A DNA stretch of 49,202 bases from assembly GCA_035306605.1 (NCBI GenBank), contig DATGNR010000001.1; one strand, written 5' to 3'. This document shows positions 15,519 to 25,281 of this stretch, in pieces. Positions within the stretch are counted from its first letter, which is position 1. Each line of letters begins with the position of its first letter. The DNA comes from Xanthomarina sp035306605. Its GTDB lineage: Bacteria > Bacteroidota > Bacteroidia > Flavobacteriales > Flavobacteriaceae. The notes under the pieces are model-generated. The model was not told the DNA's origin and searched no databases. It saw nothing but the letters and a program-made list of their open reading frames with translations. A program made the position numbers and the translations under genes.

Positions 15519-18332
15519 TTAAAATTTGTATTTAAGTTGTAACCCTAAGTTCATCCCTCTTTTGTAATCTGTAACTCCTTTGCCATTGGCAGAGTTTACA
15601 GCAATATCTCCTAAGGTTGTTTCTCTAAAATATTCTATAGTTGGATTAAGTAAATTTTTAACACTGAAGTTAATTTCCAGTTTTTCGTTAAAGTTGTTTC
15701 TCCAAATAAAATCTAAGGTTGGGACTCCTTTTTCAATAACATTTCCTAGCTGTCCGGAACCTAAAGCATCGATTCTGTTAGAGAAATATGAGAATACTAA
15801 ATTGGCTACAGGTTTGTAGTTCCCGAATGTTGGCGAGTAATTAATATCTGCATTCAGGATTAAAGGAGACGCTCCTTGAAGTTTGTCTTCATGTTTATTA
15901 AAACTCACATCATAGTAAGCGCCATCAATGGAGTTATACAGGTCTTGTTTAGTTTTCATGTAAGTTGCATTGAATCCTAATGAAAGCTTTGAGTTGTCAT
16001 CTTCATTTGTGATTAAGTTTTTTCTCAATTCCACTTCAATACCATAGACATTTGCCTTGTCTCCAGTTCTAAAATAACGCTGTGTTCCTGTAGCATCTGC
16101 TCCTACAACTAGGTTTACAGGATCTTTTATTTCTTTTGTAAATATTGCCACAGAAATAATTTCGCTTTTGGTATAAAACCACTCGTATTTTAAATCGAAG
16201 TTCAAGATTTTAGAAAAACCTTTGTCTAATAAATCTGGATTTCCCCCAATTTTTGTAGAAATGTCTTCGTAAACAAATGGGGCAACTTCTTTAAATTCTG
16301 GAATAGAAACAGTTTGACTTGCAGAAAAACGAAGGTTTTGATTGTCCGTTAATGCATATTTTACATTTAAACTTGGTAGGAAGAAATTCTCATAAGAGCT
16401 AATCTTGTTTTTACCTTGATTTCCTAAGTTGATAACGTCAAAATCTATGTCTTGTTTGAACGATTCTAGTCTGAAACCAGGTACGATTAGCCATTTTTCT
16501 CCTGCTTTAATTTCGGCATCTACATAACCTGCATAAACATCAAGTTTTCCTTTATAAGTGTTTTCTGGCAACCCAGGTCTGTTAGTGTTTGATACAGTAG
16601 GAATGTTATTGATAACTTTTATCTGGTAAATACCATTGTCGCTAGGGTTTAAGCTTAAATTGTTTAAGTTGAAAACACTATTGAAATTGTTTATATCAGT
16701 AATTTGATATTTAGAGTCTATAATGTCGTACCCATATCGAATGTTTTCAAAGTTTCTTTGTTTACTTCTTCCGTTATACCCAAAGTTTAGTTTTAAATTT
16801 TCGTTTGCATTGTATGCAAGGTTAATTCTACCGTTGTATTCTTCGTCTTGTATGTCTTGAAAATAACGTTGGTTATCAAATACAACATTACTATAAAAAA
16901 CTGGATTCGTATTTATGTCGTTATCTAGTGCTAGTTGATAATTTTCAATACTCAATCGTTTTCTATCTGGTTGTTTGGACCATACAGAGTTATACCCGAA
17001 ACCCCAGTCGGCAGTAAATTTTCCTGAAGTATGTTTACCTAATAATTGGTTGACAAAAATTTGTGTTTGATCGAATTGCGAATTCATTTGGTAAAAACCT
17101 TTGTCGGTGTTCGCTTGTGCATCTCTATTTCTACCTTTTCCATCTATCCCAAAATAACCCACTACGTCAGATGAATTATTAATGAATAGAAAATTGTATT
17201 TAACAGAGTTATTATCATCAATTCGATAGTTTACATTTGTCATAGCGGTGGTCGTGGTAGCGTATTCGTATTCTTCCGCATTATTTATAAAAGCCTTTTT
17301 CTCAGTTAAGGTATAGTCTACAGCTGATCCTTTTCGGTATTCGTAATTGTTTTCAAAAGAGGCTGTTGCAAATACGTTTATTCGAGATCCATTTTTAAAG
17401 TTGAAGGATTTTCCGGCTGAAGCTCCATAACCTATTCCAATTGGTGTTCCAACACTTATAGGATCCACACCATGAGATAAAATGACAGCAAAAGGGTTGT
17501 TGTTATATCTTCCGTAGTAACCAAAATACCCAGTGCCTTCGCTTCGAACAAAGTTTTTATCTATCGCATTCGAGTTAAATCCTGTTGAAGTAAAGGCATT
17601 GAAAAAACCATTTCCGCTATAATCTTTTGAAGAGATATCTACATTTCCTGCTGAAAAGTCCCCATAAAATTTAGAAGTGTATGCTTTGCTTATGGATACA
17701 TTTTCAATAATATCCGATGAGAATATGTTTAAATCGATATTCTTTTTATTAACATCGTTGGAAGGTAGAGAAAGCCCATTCATAGTAGTGTTTAAGTATC
17801 TGTCTCCTAAACCACGAACGTATACATTGCTTGAGCCTTCTTGCTTTGAAACCCCGGAAATTTTAGCAACTGCTCCAGCAGCATCACCAATACCTTTTCT
17901 GGATAACTCATCAGCTCCGATACTTTGTTTTATTTCAACAGCTTTCTTTTGTTCTAAAAGTAAAGCGGTTTCACTTTCTCTTTTAGTAGTAGTATTAATT
18001 ACAACTTCCTCTAAAGAGGCGGCACTAGCTTTCATAGAAACATTTAATACGGTTTCTTTACTAGCTATAATTTCAACGTTTACCTCTTGAGTTTCATAAC
18101 CAACAAAACTATATATAATGGTATACGCTCCAGGTTCAATGTCTTTTATTTCATAATAACCATCAAAATCTGAGGTTGTACCTTTTGTTGTTCCTTTTAT
18201 TAATATGTTGGCAAATACTAAAGGCTCGTTGTTATAATCTAAATCTAAAATTTTTCCGGTTAAGTAGCCTGTATCTTGTGCATGTACATTTAAAGAAGCA
18301 ATTAGGATAAAAAAGAGTATAATATGTTTCAT
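15519..18332 (-). CDS. TonB-dependent receptor with carboxypeptidase-like N-terminal domain
   Basis: A 937-residue outer-membrane active transporter. Signal peptide ending VHAQ; an N-terminal CarboxypepD_reg-like domain (about 22-105, including TSDFDGYYEIKDIEPG); a plug domain (about 125-235, with VYVRGLGDRY); then a beta-barrel ending LGLQLKYKF with a terminal Phe. It imports a bound substrate using TonB energy. No TonB box substrate information can be read from sequence. Neighbouring phosphate transport genes suggest a phosphorylated compound, but this is inference. Upstream on the minus strand there is TTTCTTTG (18373-18366), close to a -7 box. Forms an operon with the downstream lipoprotein gene. 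Confidence 0.9.
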   Translation of the reverse strand: MKHIILFFILIASLNVHAQDTGYLTGKILDLDYNNEPLVFANILIKGTTKGTTSDFDGYYEIKDIEPGAYTIIYSFVGYETQEVNVEIIASKETVLNVSMKASAASLEEVVINTTTKRESETALLLEQKKAVEIKQSIGADELSRKGIGDAAGAVAKISGVSKQEGSSNVYVRGLGDRYLNTTMNGLSLPSNDVNKKNIDLNIFSSDIIENVSISKAYTSKFYGDFSAGNVDISSKDYSGNGFFNAFTSTGFNSNAIDKNFVRSEGTGYFGYYGRYNNNPFAVILSHGVDPISVGTPIGIGYGASAGKSFNFKNGSRINVFATASFENNYEYRKGSAVDYTLTEKKAFINNAEEYEYATTTTAMTNVNYRIDDNNSVKYNFLFINNSSDVVGYFGIDGKGRNRDAQANTDKGFYQMNSQFDQTQIFVNQLLGKHTSGKFTADWGFGYNSVWSKQPDRKRLSIENYQLALDNDINTNPVFYSNVVFDNQRYFQDIQDEEYNGRINLAYNANENLKLNFGYNGRSKQRNFENIRYGYDIIDSKYQITDINNFNSVFNLNNLSLNPSDNGIYQIKVINNIPTVSNTNRPGLPENTYKGKLDVYAGYVDAEIKAGEKWLIVPGFRLESFKQDIDFDVINLGNQGKNKISSYENFFLPSLNVKYALTDNQNLRFSASQTVSIPEFKEVAPFVYEDISTKIGGNPDLLDKGFSKILNFDLKYEWFYTKSEIISVAIFTKEIKDPVNLVVGADATGTQRYFRTGDKANVYGIEVELRKNLITNEDDNSKLSLGFNATYMKTKQDLYNSIDGAYYDVSFNKHEDKLQGASPLILNADINYSPTFGNYKPVANLVFSYFSNRIDALGSGQLGNVIEKGVPTLDFIWRNNFNEKLEINFSVKNLLNPTIEYFRETTLGDIAVNSANGKGVTDYKRGMNLGLQLKYKF

Positions 18333-18576
18333 TGGTATGTTTAATTCTTTAGATAATTTGTTGATGCAAAGAAACTGTGGTAATGTAAAGGTGGTGTTAA
18401 TTCAGAATTAAGGGTTCGTCATGTAACTGTTACCTAAATATTAATGGATTTACATAAGTTTTTGTTTTTGAAAACTATTTCTTAACACAGAAACGGGTAG
18501 AAAAGGTTATATATGATTTGTTAAATGCAGATATAAAAGACGAAAAAATGTATCTTGCAGCAGATAAATAGTAGTT

Positions 18577-19920
18577 ATGAATTGGGAACAATTACTCTCC
18601 TTAAAACGATATGGAGATACAAATAAACGGTTAAGAAAAGAACAGGATGAAACTAGATTAGGATTCGAGGTTGATTATGATAGAATTATATTTTCATCTG
18701 AATTTAGAAGTCTTCAAGATAAAACTCAAGTTATTCCCTTATCTCAAACAGATTTTGTACATACCAGATTAACACATAGTTTAGAAGTTAGTGTTGTTGG
18801 TAGAACTTTGGGAAGAAAAGTGGGAGCTAAATTAATTGAGAAATATCCCCATTTACAAACCATTCATGGTTATCAGCCAAACGATTTCGGAGCCATTGTA
18901 GCCGCCGCAGCTTTAGCGCACGATATTGGAAACCCACCATTTGGACATTCAGGAGAAAAGGCCATAGGCGAGTTTTTTATATCTGGAACCGGAAAGCAAT
19001 ATAAAAACCAATTAACTGAAAAGGAGTATCAAGATTTATGTGATTTTGAAGGAAATGCGAATGGTTTTAAAATTGTTACCCAAAACAGAGTTGGGAGAGA
19101 AGGAGGCTTGCGATTAAGTTATGCTACACTAGGAGCTTTTACTAAATATCCAAAAGAATCTTTACCTAAAAAGCCAACCAATCATATTTCAGATAAGAAA
19201 TATGGGTTTTTTCAAAGTGAAAAAGATTTGTTTGTTGATGTTGCCAATGAATTAGGCTTACTAAAAAAAGGAGCTGCTGGAGATTTAAGCTTTTCAAGGC
19301 ATCCTTTAACCTATTTAGTGGAAGCCGCAGACGATATTTGCTATACCATAATTGATTTTGAAGACGGAATTAATTTAGGGCTTATACAAGAGGAATATGC
19401 CTTAGAGTATTTAATAAATCTTGTTAAACACACCATTATTTCTGAAAAATATCATCTTCTTTCTAACACCCAAGATCGTATAAGTTATTTGAGAGCTTTA
19501 GCTATAAATACACTAGTTAATGAAGCAGTAAATGTGTTCCTAACTAATGAAGAAGCTATATTAGATGGTAGCTTTTCTACAGGTTTGTTAGATAAAAGCC
19601 AATATGAAGCTCAAATTAACGACATTATTAACATAAGTGTAAAGAAGGTGTATCAGTCGCAAGAAGTTATAGATAAGGAAATAATTGGTTTTGAGGTTAT
19701 AAGTACACTTTTAAATGTTTATACAAAGGCTGTGATAAATAAAATAGAAGGAAATGCCTCAAATTACGACTTACTGATTCTTAAAAGTATCCCTGATCTT
19801 TATTTCAATGAAGATGGTACTACATACGACAATCTTTTAAGTGTGTGTAATTATGTGTCTTTGCTATCGGACAGTCAGGCCATTCTAAAATATAAGAAAA
19901 TTAAGGGTATAGCTTTGTAA
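18577..19920 (+). CDS. dgt: dGTP triphosphohydrolase
   Basis: A 447-residue HD-domain enzyme that cleaves dGTP to deoxyguanosine and triphosphate, controlling dNTP pools. The metal site is visible: His67 in RLTHSLEVS, His115-Asp116 in AHDIGNPPFGHSGE, and the distal Asp in EAADDICYTIIDFEDG. The N-terminal RTxF-like start (DYDRIIFSSEFRSLQDKTQV) is typical of dNTPases. Its length fits the longer Bacteroidota subfamily rather than E. coli Dgt (505). Upstream a weak -7-like TATCTTGC lies at 18551-18558. The next small ORF follows after 92 bp on the same strand. Confidence 0.9.
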   Translation: MNWEQLLSLKRYGDTNKRLRKEQDETRLGFEVDYDRIIFSSEFRSLQDKTQVIPLSQTDFVHTRLTHSLEVSVVGRTLGRKVGAKLIEKYPHLQTIHGYQPNDFGAIVAAAALAHDIGNPPFGHSGEKAIGEFFISGTGKQYKNQLTEKEYQDLCDFEGNANGFKIVTQNRVGREGGLRLSYATLGAFTKYPKESLPKKPTNHISDKKYGFFQSEKDLFVDVANELGLLKKGAAGDLSFSRHPLTYLVEAADDICYTIIDFEDGINLGLIQEEYALEYLINLVKHTIISEKYHLLSNTQDRISYLRALAINTLVNEAVNVFLTNEEAILDGSFSTGLLDKSQYEAQINDIINISVKKVYQSQEVIDKEIIGFEVISTLLNVYTKAVINKIEGNASNYDLLILKSIPDLYFNEDGTTYDNLLSVCNYVSLLSDSQAILKYKKIKGIAL

Positions 19921-20012
19921 TTAAATGCGAATGCTATTTTTTCTAAAAGATTTCTTGCGTAAAAAAGATTAATAATCTATTTTTATTTTTTAATACCCCA
20001 AATTTACCTAAA

Positions 20013-20144
20013 ATGAAGAAAAATCTCCTAGGAGCGTTAGTAATCCTATTTGTTGTTTTTGCCACTGTGTTGGCGTTAAATGAATTGAATGATACCGGAG
20101 CAAATGAAGTTAATAAGCAAGAATATTACGCCGATATGGATTAG
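20013..20144 (+). CDS. 43-residue single-pass membrane or exported peptide
   Basis: Not recognised. ATG 20013 opens 43 codons ending in TAG at 20144. Residues 4-22 are strongly hydrophobic (LLGALVILFVVFATVLAL) after a basic MKKN start, followed by a polar acidic tail ending EYYADMD, so it is either a single-pass membrane protein with an outside tail or a signal-anchored peptide. Codon use looks like its neighbours. It follows dgt by 92 bp with no clear promoter and may share its transcript. Confidence 0.5.
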   Translation: MKKNLLGALVILFVVFATVLALNELNDTGANEVNKQEYYADMD

Positions 20145-20162
20145 TTTTTTTAAGGTAAATCT

Positions 20163-21953
20163 TTAAAAAAAGTTGGTTGACTCTAAAAAATCGGATATTG
20201 TTTTAGATATAGACGTACTATCTATTCCACACACTTGTTGTAACTCTTCGGTTGTTCCATGTTCAATGAATTCATCAGGAACTCCCAATATTTTAAAAGT
20301 GTTTTTATAGTTGTGTTGTGCTGCAAATTCTAAAATAGCTGAACCAACCCCGCCTTTTATACAGCCATCTTCAACGGTTATAATTATTTTGTAACTGCCA
20401 CAAATGCGGTGAAGCAACTCTTTGTCTAAGGGTTTTACAAAACGCATGTCGTAGTGCGAAACAACATTTTCTTGATTTAATAATCCTATAGCTTCAGTAC
20501 AATTCCTAGAAATTGTGCCAATGCTTAAAACAGCTACACTTTTTCCTTTTCTTAAAGTGTTAGCTTTCCCTATTTTAATTTCTTTGAATTTCTTTTGCCA
20601 GTCCAAGGTAATTCCTCTTCCTCTAGGATATCTAATGGCAAGGGGTTGCTTTAACTTTCCAAGTTGGGCAGTATAAAGTATGTTTCTAAGTTCTATTTCG
20701 TTGCTAGGTGCAAAAATAATTAGGTTTGGAATGCAGCGTAAATAGGCCAAATCAAATATGCCATGATGCGTGGCACCATCTTGTCCTACTAAACCAGCGC
20801 GATCTAAACAAAATACTACGGGCAAACTTTGTATAGCAACATCGTGGATTACTTGGTCGTAGGCACGTTGTAAAAAGGTGGAATATATATTGCAAAATGG
20901 AATTAAACCTTGTGTTGCCATTCCTGCCGAAAGTGTAACGGCATGTTGTTCGGCAATTCCCACATCGATAGCTCGTTCAGGAAATTCCTGCATCATGTAT
21001 TTTAGGGAACTTCCGGTTGGCATGGCTGGAGTAATGCCGATAATTTTCGGATTGCTTTTGGCCAACTCAACCATGGTAAAGCCAAAAACATCTTGGTATT
21101 TAGGTGCTTGTTTTAAATCGCTTTTTAAAACTAATTCTCCCGTAATGGCATCAAATTTTCCTGGAGCATGGTAAGTAACTTGATTATCTTCAGCTTGTTT
21201 TAAGCCTTTCCCTTTTTTTGTAATAACATGTAGGAATTTAGGGCCTTTTACGGTCTTAAGTCGTTCTAATTCAGTTATTAGTTTAAAAATATCATGACCA
21301 TCAATAGGTCCGGAATAATTGAAATTAAGGGCTTCAAAAATATTATCTTGTTTTTCCGTACCCTTTTTTACATTAGTTAAATATTGTTTTAGAGCACCAA
21401 CCGATGGATCAATACCTATAGCATTATCATTTAAAATAACTAACAAATTGGCCTCTGTTACCCCAGCATGATTTAAACCTTCAAAAGCCATTCCGCTTGC
21501 AATAGAAGCATCTCCAATGATAGCTACATGTTGTTTGTTTAAATTGCCTTGAAGTTGTGATGCAAGAGCCATCCCTAAGGCGGCAGAAATTGAAGTGGAG
21601 GAGTGCCCAACTCCAAAAGTGTCATAAATGCTTTCGTCTCTTTTAGGAAACCCGCTTACTCCATTTAATTGTCTGTTGGTATGAAAGTTGTTTTTCCTTC
21701 CAGTTAATATTTTATGCCCATAGGCTTGATGACCAACGTCCCAAACTAATAAATCTGTGGGAGTGTTAAACACATAATGCAGAGCAATGGTTAATTCTAC
21801 AACGCCTAAACTAGCACCTAAATGTCCTTCTTTAGTTGCAACAATGTCAATAATAAAACGTCTTAATTCTTTAGCTAACTTTGGAAGTTGTTCTTGTTGA
21901 AGTTGGCGTAAATCTTCTGGACATTCAATAGAATTTAATAAGCCTGTTGTCAT
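20163..21953 (-). CDS. dxs: 1-deoxy-D-xylulose-5-phosphate synthase
   Basis: A 596-residue thiamine-diphosphate enzyme catalysing the first step of the methylerythritol-phosphate isoprenoid pathway: pyruvate + glyceraldehyde 3-phosphate to DXP + CO2. Seen are GHLGASLGVVELT and WDVGHQAYGHKILTGR, the ThDP/Mg motif GDAS (147-150) to NDN (about 174), the central transketolase-type pyrimidine domain with VGIAEQHAVTLSAGMA, GQDGATHHG, and a C-terminal transketolase domain. Slightly shorter than E. coli Dxs (620) but complete. Start ATG 21953 precedes a normal N-terminus. A perfect inverted repeat lies 26 bp upstream (21979-21999). The isoprenoid chain enzyme at 36258 uses the pathway's product. Confidence 0.93.
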   Translation of the reverse strand: MTTGLLNSIECPEDLRQLQQEQLPKLAKELRRFIIDIVATKEGHLGASLGVVELTIALHYVFNTPTDLLVWDVGHQAYGHKILTGRKNNFHTNRQLNGVSGFPKRDESIYDTFGVGHSSTSISAALGMALASQLQGNLNKQHVAIIGDASIASGMAFEGLNHAGVTEANLLVILNDNAIGIDPSVGALKQYLTNVKKGTEKQDNIFEALNFNYSGPIDGHDIFKLITELERLKTVKGPKFLHVITKKGKGLKQAEDNQVTYHAPGKFDAITGELVLKSDLKQAPKYQDVFGFTMVELAKSNPKIIGITPAMPTGSSLKYMMQEFPERAIDVGIAEQHAVTLSAGMATQGLIPFCNIYSTFLQRAYDQVIHDVAIQSLPVVFCLDRAGLVGQDGATHHGIFDLAYLRCIPNLIIFAPSNEIELRNILYTAQLGKLKQPLAIRYPRGRGITLDWQKKFKEIKIGKANTLRKGKSVAVLSIGTISRNCTEAIGLLNQENVVSHYDMRFVKPLDKELLHRICGSYKIIITVEDGCIKGGVGSAILEFAAQHNYKNTFKILGVPDEFIEHGTTEELQQVCGIDSTSISKTISDFLESTNFF

Positions 21954-21978
21954 GGGTAGGAAATATCGCGTAAAATTA

Positions 21979-21999
21979 TTAAATTAACTGTTAATTTAA
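21979..21999. repeat. Perfect inverted repeat upstream of dxs
   Basis: Arms TTAAATTAAC and GTTAATTTAA around one central T, 26 bp before the dxs ATG. Could be an operator or an RNA hairpin in the leader; AT-rich composition makes chance possible. Confidence 0.4.
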
Positions 22000-22062
22000 T
22001 GTCTTTATGCCGTCTTTTAAAGAATTTTTATGATTATATTATAATAATAAAAAGATGGGTGC

Positions 22063-22070
22063 TATATTTG
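22063..22070 (+). promoter_or_regulatory. Promoter -7 box of the M36 protease gene
   Basis: TATATTTG, exact consensus, 32 bases before the ATG at 22102. No clear -33 TTG. Confidence 0.5.
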
Positions 22071-22101
22071 TCAAACTCATATTAAAAAATTTCAAGATAA
22101 A

Positions 22102-24762
22102 ATGAAAAAAAATTACCTCCAAAGATTATTAGTTTTAGGTATGTTGTTTTTTGGATTTGTAGGTTTTGCTCAGCATAACCTTAGTAATTCAGAATTTGGC
22201 AGCATTATCGAAGCGTATTTAATCAAAAACCAAAAAGCCTACGACCTGACAGATAAAGATATTCAGGATTTGTTTGTTTCAAGTGAGTACTTTTCTAAAA
22301 GTACAAAAGTCAATCATGTATACGTAATTCAACGTTACCAAGGAATTGATATTTTCAATGCCGTTTCTAGTATTGCAGTAAGAGACAATGCTGTTCAATA
22401 TTATGCGAATGGTTTTGTTAGTAATATTAGTAGTAAAGTAAATACAATAACCCCTCAAATTGATGCACAAAGCGCATTAGAAAACGCAGCTTCCCAGTTA
22501 GGTCTAGGAGGTGTGCAAGGTTTAGAGCTAATTTCAGCTAAGGGCAACGCGTTTGTTTATAATGGAGGAAATGTATCTCAAACCAATATCCCTGTGAAGT
22601 TAGTTTATTCTTACTCAGAGGAGCATGGAACTTTAAGACTAGCTTGGGATTTAAGCATCGATACTCTTAGTGGTAAAAACTGGTGGAGTGTACGTGTGGA
22701 TGCAGTTACAGGACAAATAATTGACACTAATGATTGGGTTGTATCTTGTAATTTTGGTGATGGAAATCACTCGAATCATACGTTCCATACAAACACCAAT
22801 ACCAAAGAAGATTTTACTTTATTTAGAGCAAATTCTTTTGTGGCTGACGGATCTCAATACAATGTATTTGCATTTCCAGTTGAAGCTCCAAGTTTTGGAG
22901 GTAGAACTTTATTGACTTCTCCTGCAGATGATGTAGCTTCACCATATGGATGGCATGATACGAATGGAGTTGCTGGCGCAGAATACACCTTTACTAGAGG
23001 AAATAATGTATATGCTTACGATGATTCAGCCAATACAAACCAACCAGGCTATTCGCCAGAGGGAGGAGCTAGTTTAAATTTCGATTTCGAATTAAATATA
23101 AATCAAGAGCCTTCAGGATACCTAGATGTTTCTGTTACTAATTTATTTTATGTTAGTAATATAATGCATGATGTTTGGTACCGTTATGGTTTTGATGAGG
23201 CTGCTGGAAACTTCCAACAGAATAACTATGGAAATGGCGGATTAGGTGGTGATGCTGTGAGAGCTGAAGCTCATGATGGCGGTGGAACAGATAATGCTAA
23301 CTTTGCAACTCCAGTTGATGGTGGAGTCCCTAGAATGCAAATGTATTTATGGTCTGCCCCAGGAGGTATCCAAGAATTAATCACAGTAAATAATACTTCT
23401 ATAGCTGGAGGGTATGGTGCTGTTAATCCTGGAGAAGGGATTACTGGTATTGGAGAAACCCCTGTTACTGGAGATTTAGTATTAGTTAACGATGGCTCTG
23501 CTACACCAGCGGAAGGTTGTGGTGCTATTGCTGACCTTACTGGTAAAATTGCAGTCGTAATGAGAGGAACCTGTGCTTTTGTTGATAAAATTCAAAACGC
23601 ACAAAATGCAGGGGCAATAGCTGTTATTGTAGTGAACCATAACAATCCAACTAATGATCCTGCTTATACGGAATGGGTAATTATGGGAGGTGATCCAAAC
23701 CCTCCATTTACAATTCCTTCTGTATTTACAAATTACTCTAATGGTCAGGCTATAATTAATGCTATGCAAACTGAAACTGTAAATGTTACCTTAAAAGGAA
23801 CAGGCTCTTATATGTTAGATGGTAGCTTCGATAATGGAATTGTAGCCCACGAATATGGACATGGAATCTCTACAAGGTTAACAGGAGGTCCTAATCAGAA
23901 CTGTCTTGGAGGTCTAACGAATAAAGAACAAATGGGTGAAGGATGGTCAGATTGGTTTGGTTTAATGTTAACTATGAAACCAGGAGATCAACCAGAAACT
24001 CCTAGAGGAATTGGTACTTATGCTGTTGGTCAGCCTACTAATGGAATAGGAATTCGATTAGCTCCTTATAGTACAGATTTTGCCATTAACGACTATACTT
24101 ATGGAGACACAAATGATACTCAAAACGTTGTTAGTCCTCACGGGGTTGGCTTTGTTTGGGCTACTATGTTATGGGACTTAACCTGGGCTTATGTTGAAAA
24201 ATATGGGTTTGATCCAGATTTATATAACGGTACAGGTGGTAACAATAAAGTTATGCAAGTTGTTCTCGATGGTATAAAGTTACAGGGATGTTTTCCTGGA
24301 TTTGTAGACGGAAGAGATGGAATTTTAGAAGCGGATAGATTATTAACTGGTGGAGAAGACCAATGTTTAATTTGGGAAGTGTTTGCTAGAAGGGGTGTTG
24401 GTGCAAATGCTAGCCAAGGAACATCTTATAATATGACAGACCAAATTGAGGATTTTACAACACTTCCAGATACAGATCCTAGTTTAGCTAACTGTACAGT
24501 TATTAGTGTTGAGGAATTTAACTCAAGTAGTTATAAAGTATATCCAAACCCAACCAATGGTCGTTTGTTTATTAAAACCACGAAAAACTACGGAAAAGTA
24601 ACTCTTACTTTAACTGATATTAATGGAAGACAAGTGCTTTCTAAAGATGTAGAGTTATTCAACCAAGTTGAATTAGATATCAATACATTACAATCTGGAA
24701 TTTATATTCTTACTATAAACGGAGAGTCATTTAGTGCAAACCACAAGGTTATTAAGAACTAA
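22102..24762 (+). CDS. T9SS-secreted M36 (fungalysin-type) metallopeptidase
   Basis: An 886-residue secreted zinc protease. Signal peptide ending GFAQ; an FTP/PepSY-like propeptide (about 25-215) with HVYVIQRYQGI; the M36 catalytic domain with a PA (protease-associated) domain inserted at about 430-565 (GTCAFVDKIQNAQNAGA); zinc motif HEYGH at 583-587 in VAHEYGHGIS, third ligand Glu613 in GEGWSDW; and a C-terminal T9SS type A sorting domain starting VYPNPTNG and ending NHKVIKN. It would degrade extracellular proteins for nutrition. All catalytic residues are present. It has its own promoter and terminator and sits between dxs and tadA as an independent unit. Confidence 0.92.
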   Translation: MKKNYLQRLLVLGMLFFGFVGFAQHNLSNSEFGSIIEAYLIKNQKAYDLTDKDIQDLFVSSEYFSKSTKVNHVYVIQRYQGIDIFNAVSSIAVRDNAVQYYANGFVSNISSKVNTITPQIDAQSALENAASQLGLGGVQGLELISAKGNAFVYNGGNVSQTNIPVKLVYSYSEEHGTLRLAWDLSIDTLSGKNWWSVRVDAVTGQIIDTNDWVVSCNFGDGNHSNHTFHTNTNTKEDFTLFRANSFVADGSQYNVFAFPVEAPSFGGRTLLTSPADDVASPYGWHDTNGVAGAEYTFTRGNNVYAYDDSANTNQPGYSPEGGASLNFDFELNINQEPSGYLDVSVTNLFYVSNIMHDVWYRYGFDEAAGNFQQNNYGNGGLGGDAVRAEAHDGGGTDNANFATPVDGGVPRMQMYLWSAPGGIQELITVNNTSIAGGYGAVNPGEGITGIGETPVTGDLVLVNDGSATPAEGCGAIADLTGKIAVVMRGTCAFVDKIQNAQNAGAIAVIVVNHNNPTNDPAYTEWVIMGGDPNPPFTIPSVFTNYSNGQAIINAMQTETVNVTLKGTGSYMLDGSFDNGIVAHEYGHGISTRLTGGPNQNCLGGLTNKEQMGEGWSDWFGLMLTMKPGDQPETPRGIGTYAVGQPTNGIGIRLAPYSTDFAINDYTYGDTNDTQNVVSPHGVGFVWATMLWDLTWAYVEKYGFDPDLYNGTGGNNKVMQVVLDGIKLQGCFPGFVDGRDGILEADRLLTGGEDQCLIWEVFARRGVGANASQGTSYNMTDQIEDFTTLPDTDPSLANCTVISVEEFNSSSYKVYPNPTNGRLFIKTTKNYGKVTLTLTDINGRQVLSKDVELFNQVELDINTLQSGIYILTINGESFSANHKVIKN

Positions 24763-24788
24763 TTGATTTTTTAAATTGATAAATTAAA

Positions 24789-24819
24789 GACAGCTATAAT
24801 ACTATAGCTGTCTTTTTTT
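24789..24819 (+). terminator. Rho-independent terminator of the M36 gene
   Basis: 10-bp stem GACAGCTATA/TATAGCTGTC with loop ATAC, then seven T, 26 bases after the stop codon and 12 before tadA. Confidence 0.85.
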
Positions 24820-24831
24820 ATTTTTACATGT

Positions 24832-25281
24832 ATGGAAAATTTGTTGAACGACACTTATTTTATGAAAAAGGCCTTACAGGAAGCAGAAGCTGCTTTCGAG
24901 AAAGGCGAAATCCCAGTTGGAGCCGTTATAGTTATAGATAACAGAATTATTGCGAGATCGCATAATTTAACCGAGCTTTTAACTGATGTAACTGCTCATG
25001 CCGAGATGCAAGCCATTACAGCTGCCTCTAATTTTTTAGGCGGTAAATATCTTAATAATTGTACCCTTTATGTTACACTAGAGCCTTGTCAAATGTGTGC
25101 AGGAGCTTTGTATTGGAGCCAAATAAGTAAAATAGTATATGGTGCTAGAGATGAAGAAAGAGGCTGTATAGCCTTAAAAACCAAGTTGCATCCAAAAACC
25201 GTAATGGTAGGAGGAGTTTTGGCTGAAGAAGCTAGCGAGCTCATGAAACGATTTTTTATAGAAAAACGGAATTTAAACTAA
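24832..25281 (+). CDS. tadA: tRNA-specific adenosine deaminase
   Basis: A 149-residue cytidine-deaminase-fold enzyme with the TadA signature: His57 and catalytic Glu59 in TAHAEMQAI, Cys86/Cys89 in LEPCQMCAGAL, and IVYGARDEERG near the C-terminus. TadA deaminates A34 of tRNA-Arg(ACG) to inosine. Closely related guanine deaminases share the fold; the motif and length favour TadA. It begins just after the M36 terminator, so its promoter must overlap or lie very close to that hairpin; the start TACATGTATG offers two nearby ATGs, of which 24832 gives the normal N-terminus. Its 3' end overlaps a converging small gene by 4 bp. Confidence 0.85.
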   Translation: MENLLNDTYFMKKALQEAEAAFEKGEIPVGAVIVIDNRIIARSHNLTELLTDVTAHAEMQAITAASNFLGGKYLNNCTLYVTLEPCQMCAGALYWSQISKIVYGARDEERGCIALKTKLHPKTVMVGGVLAEEASELMKRFFIEKRNLN

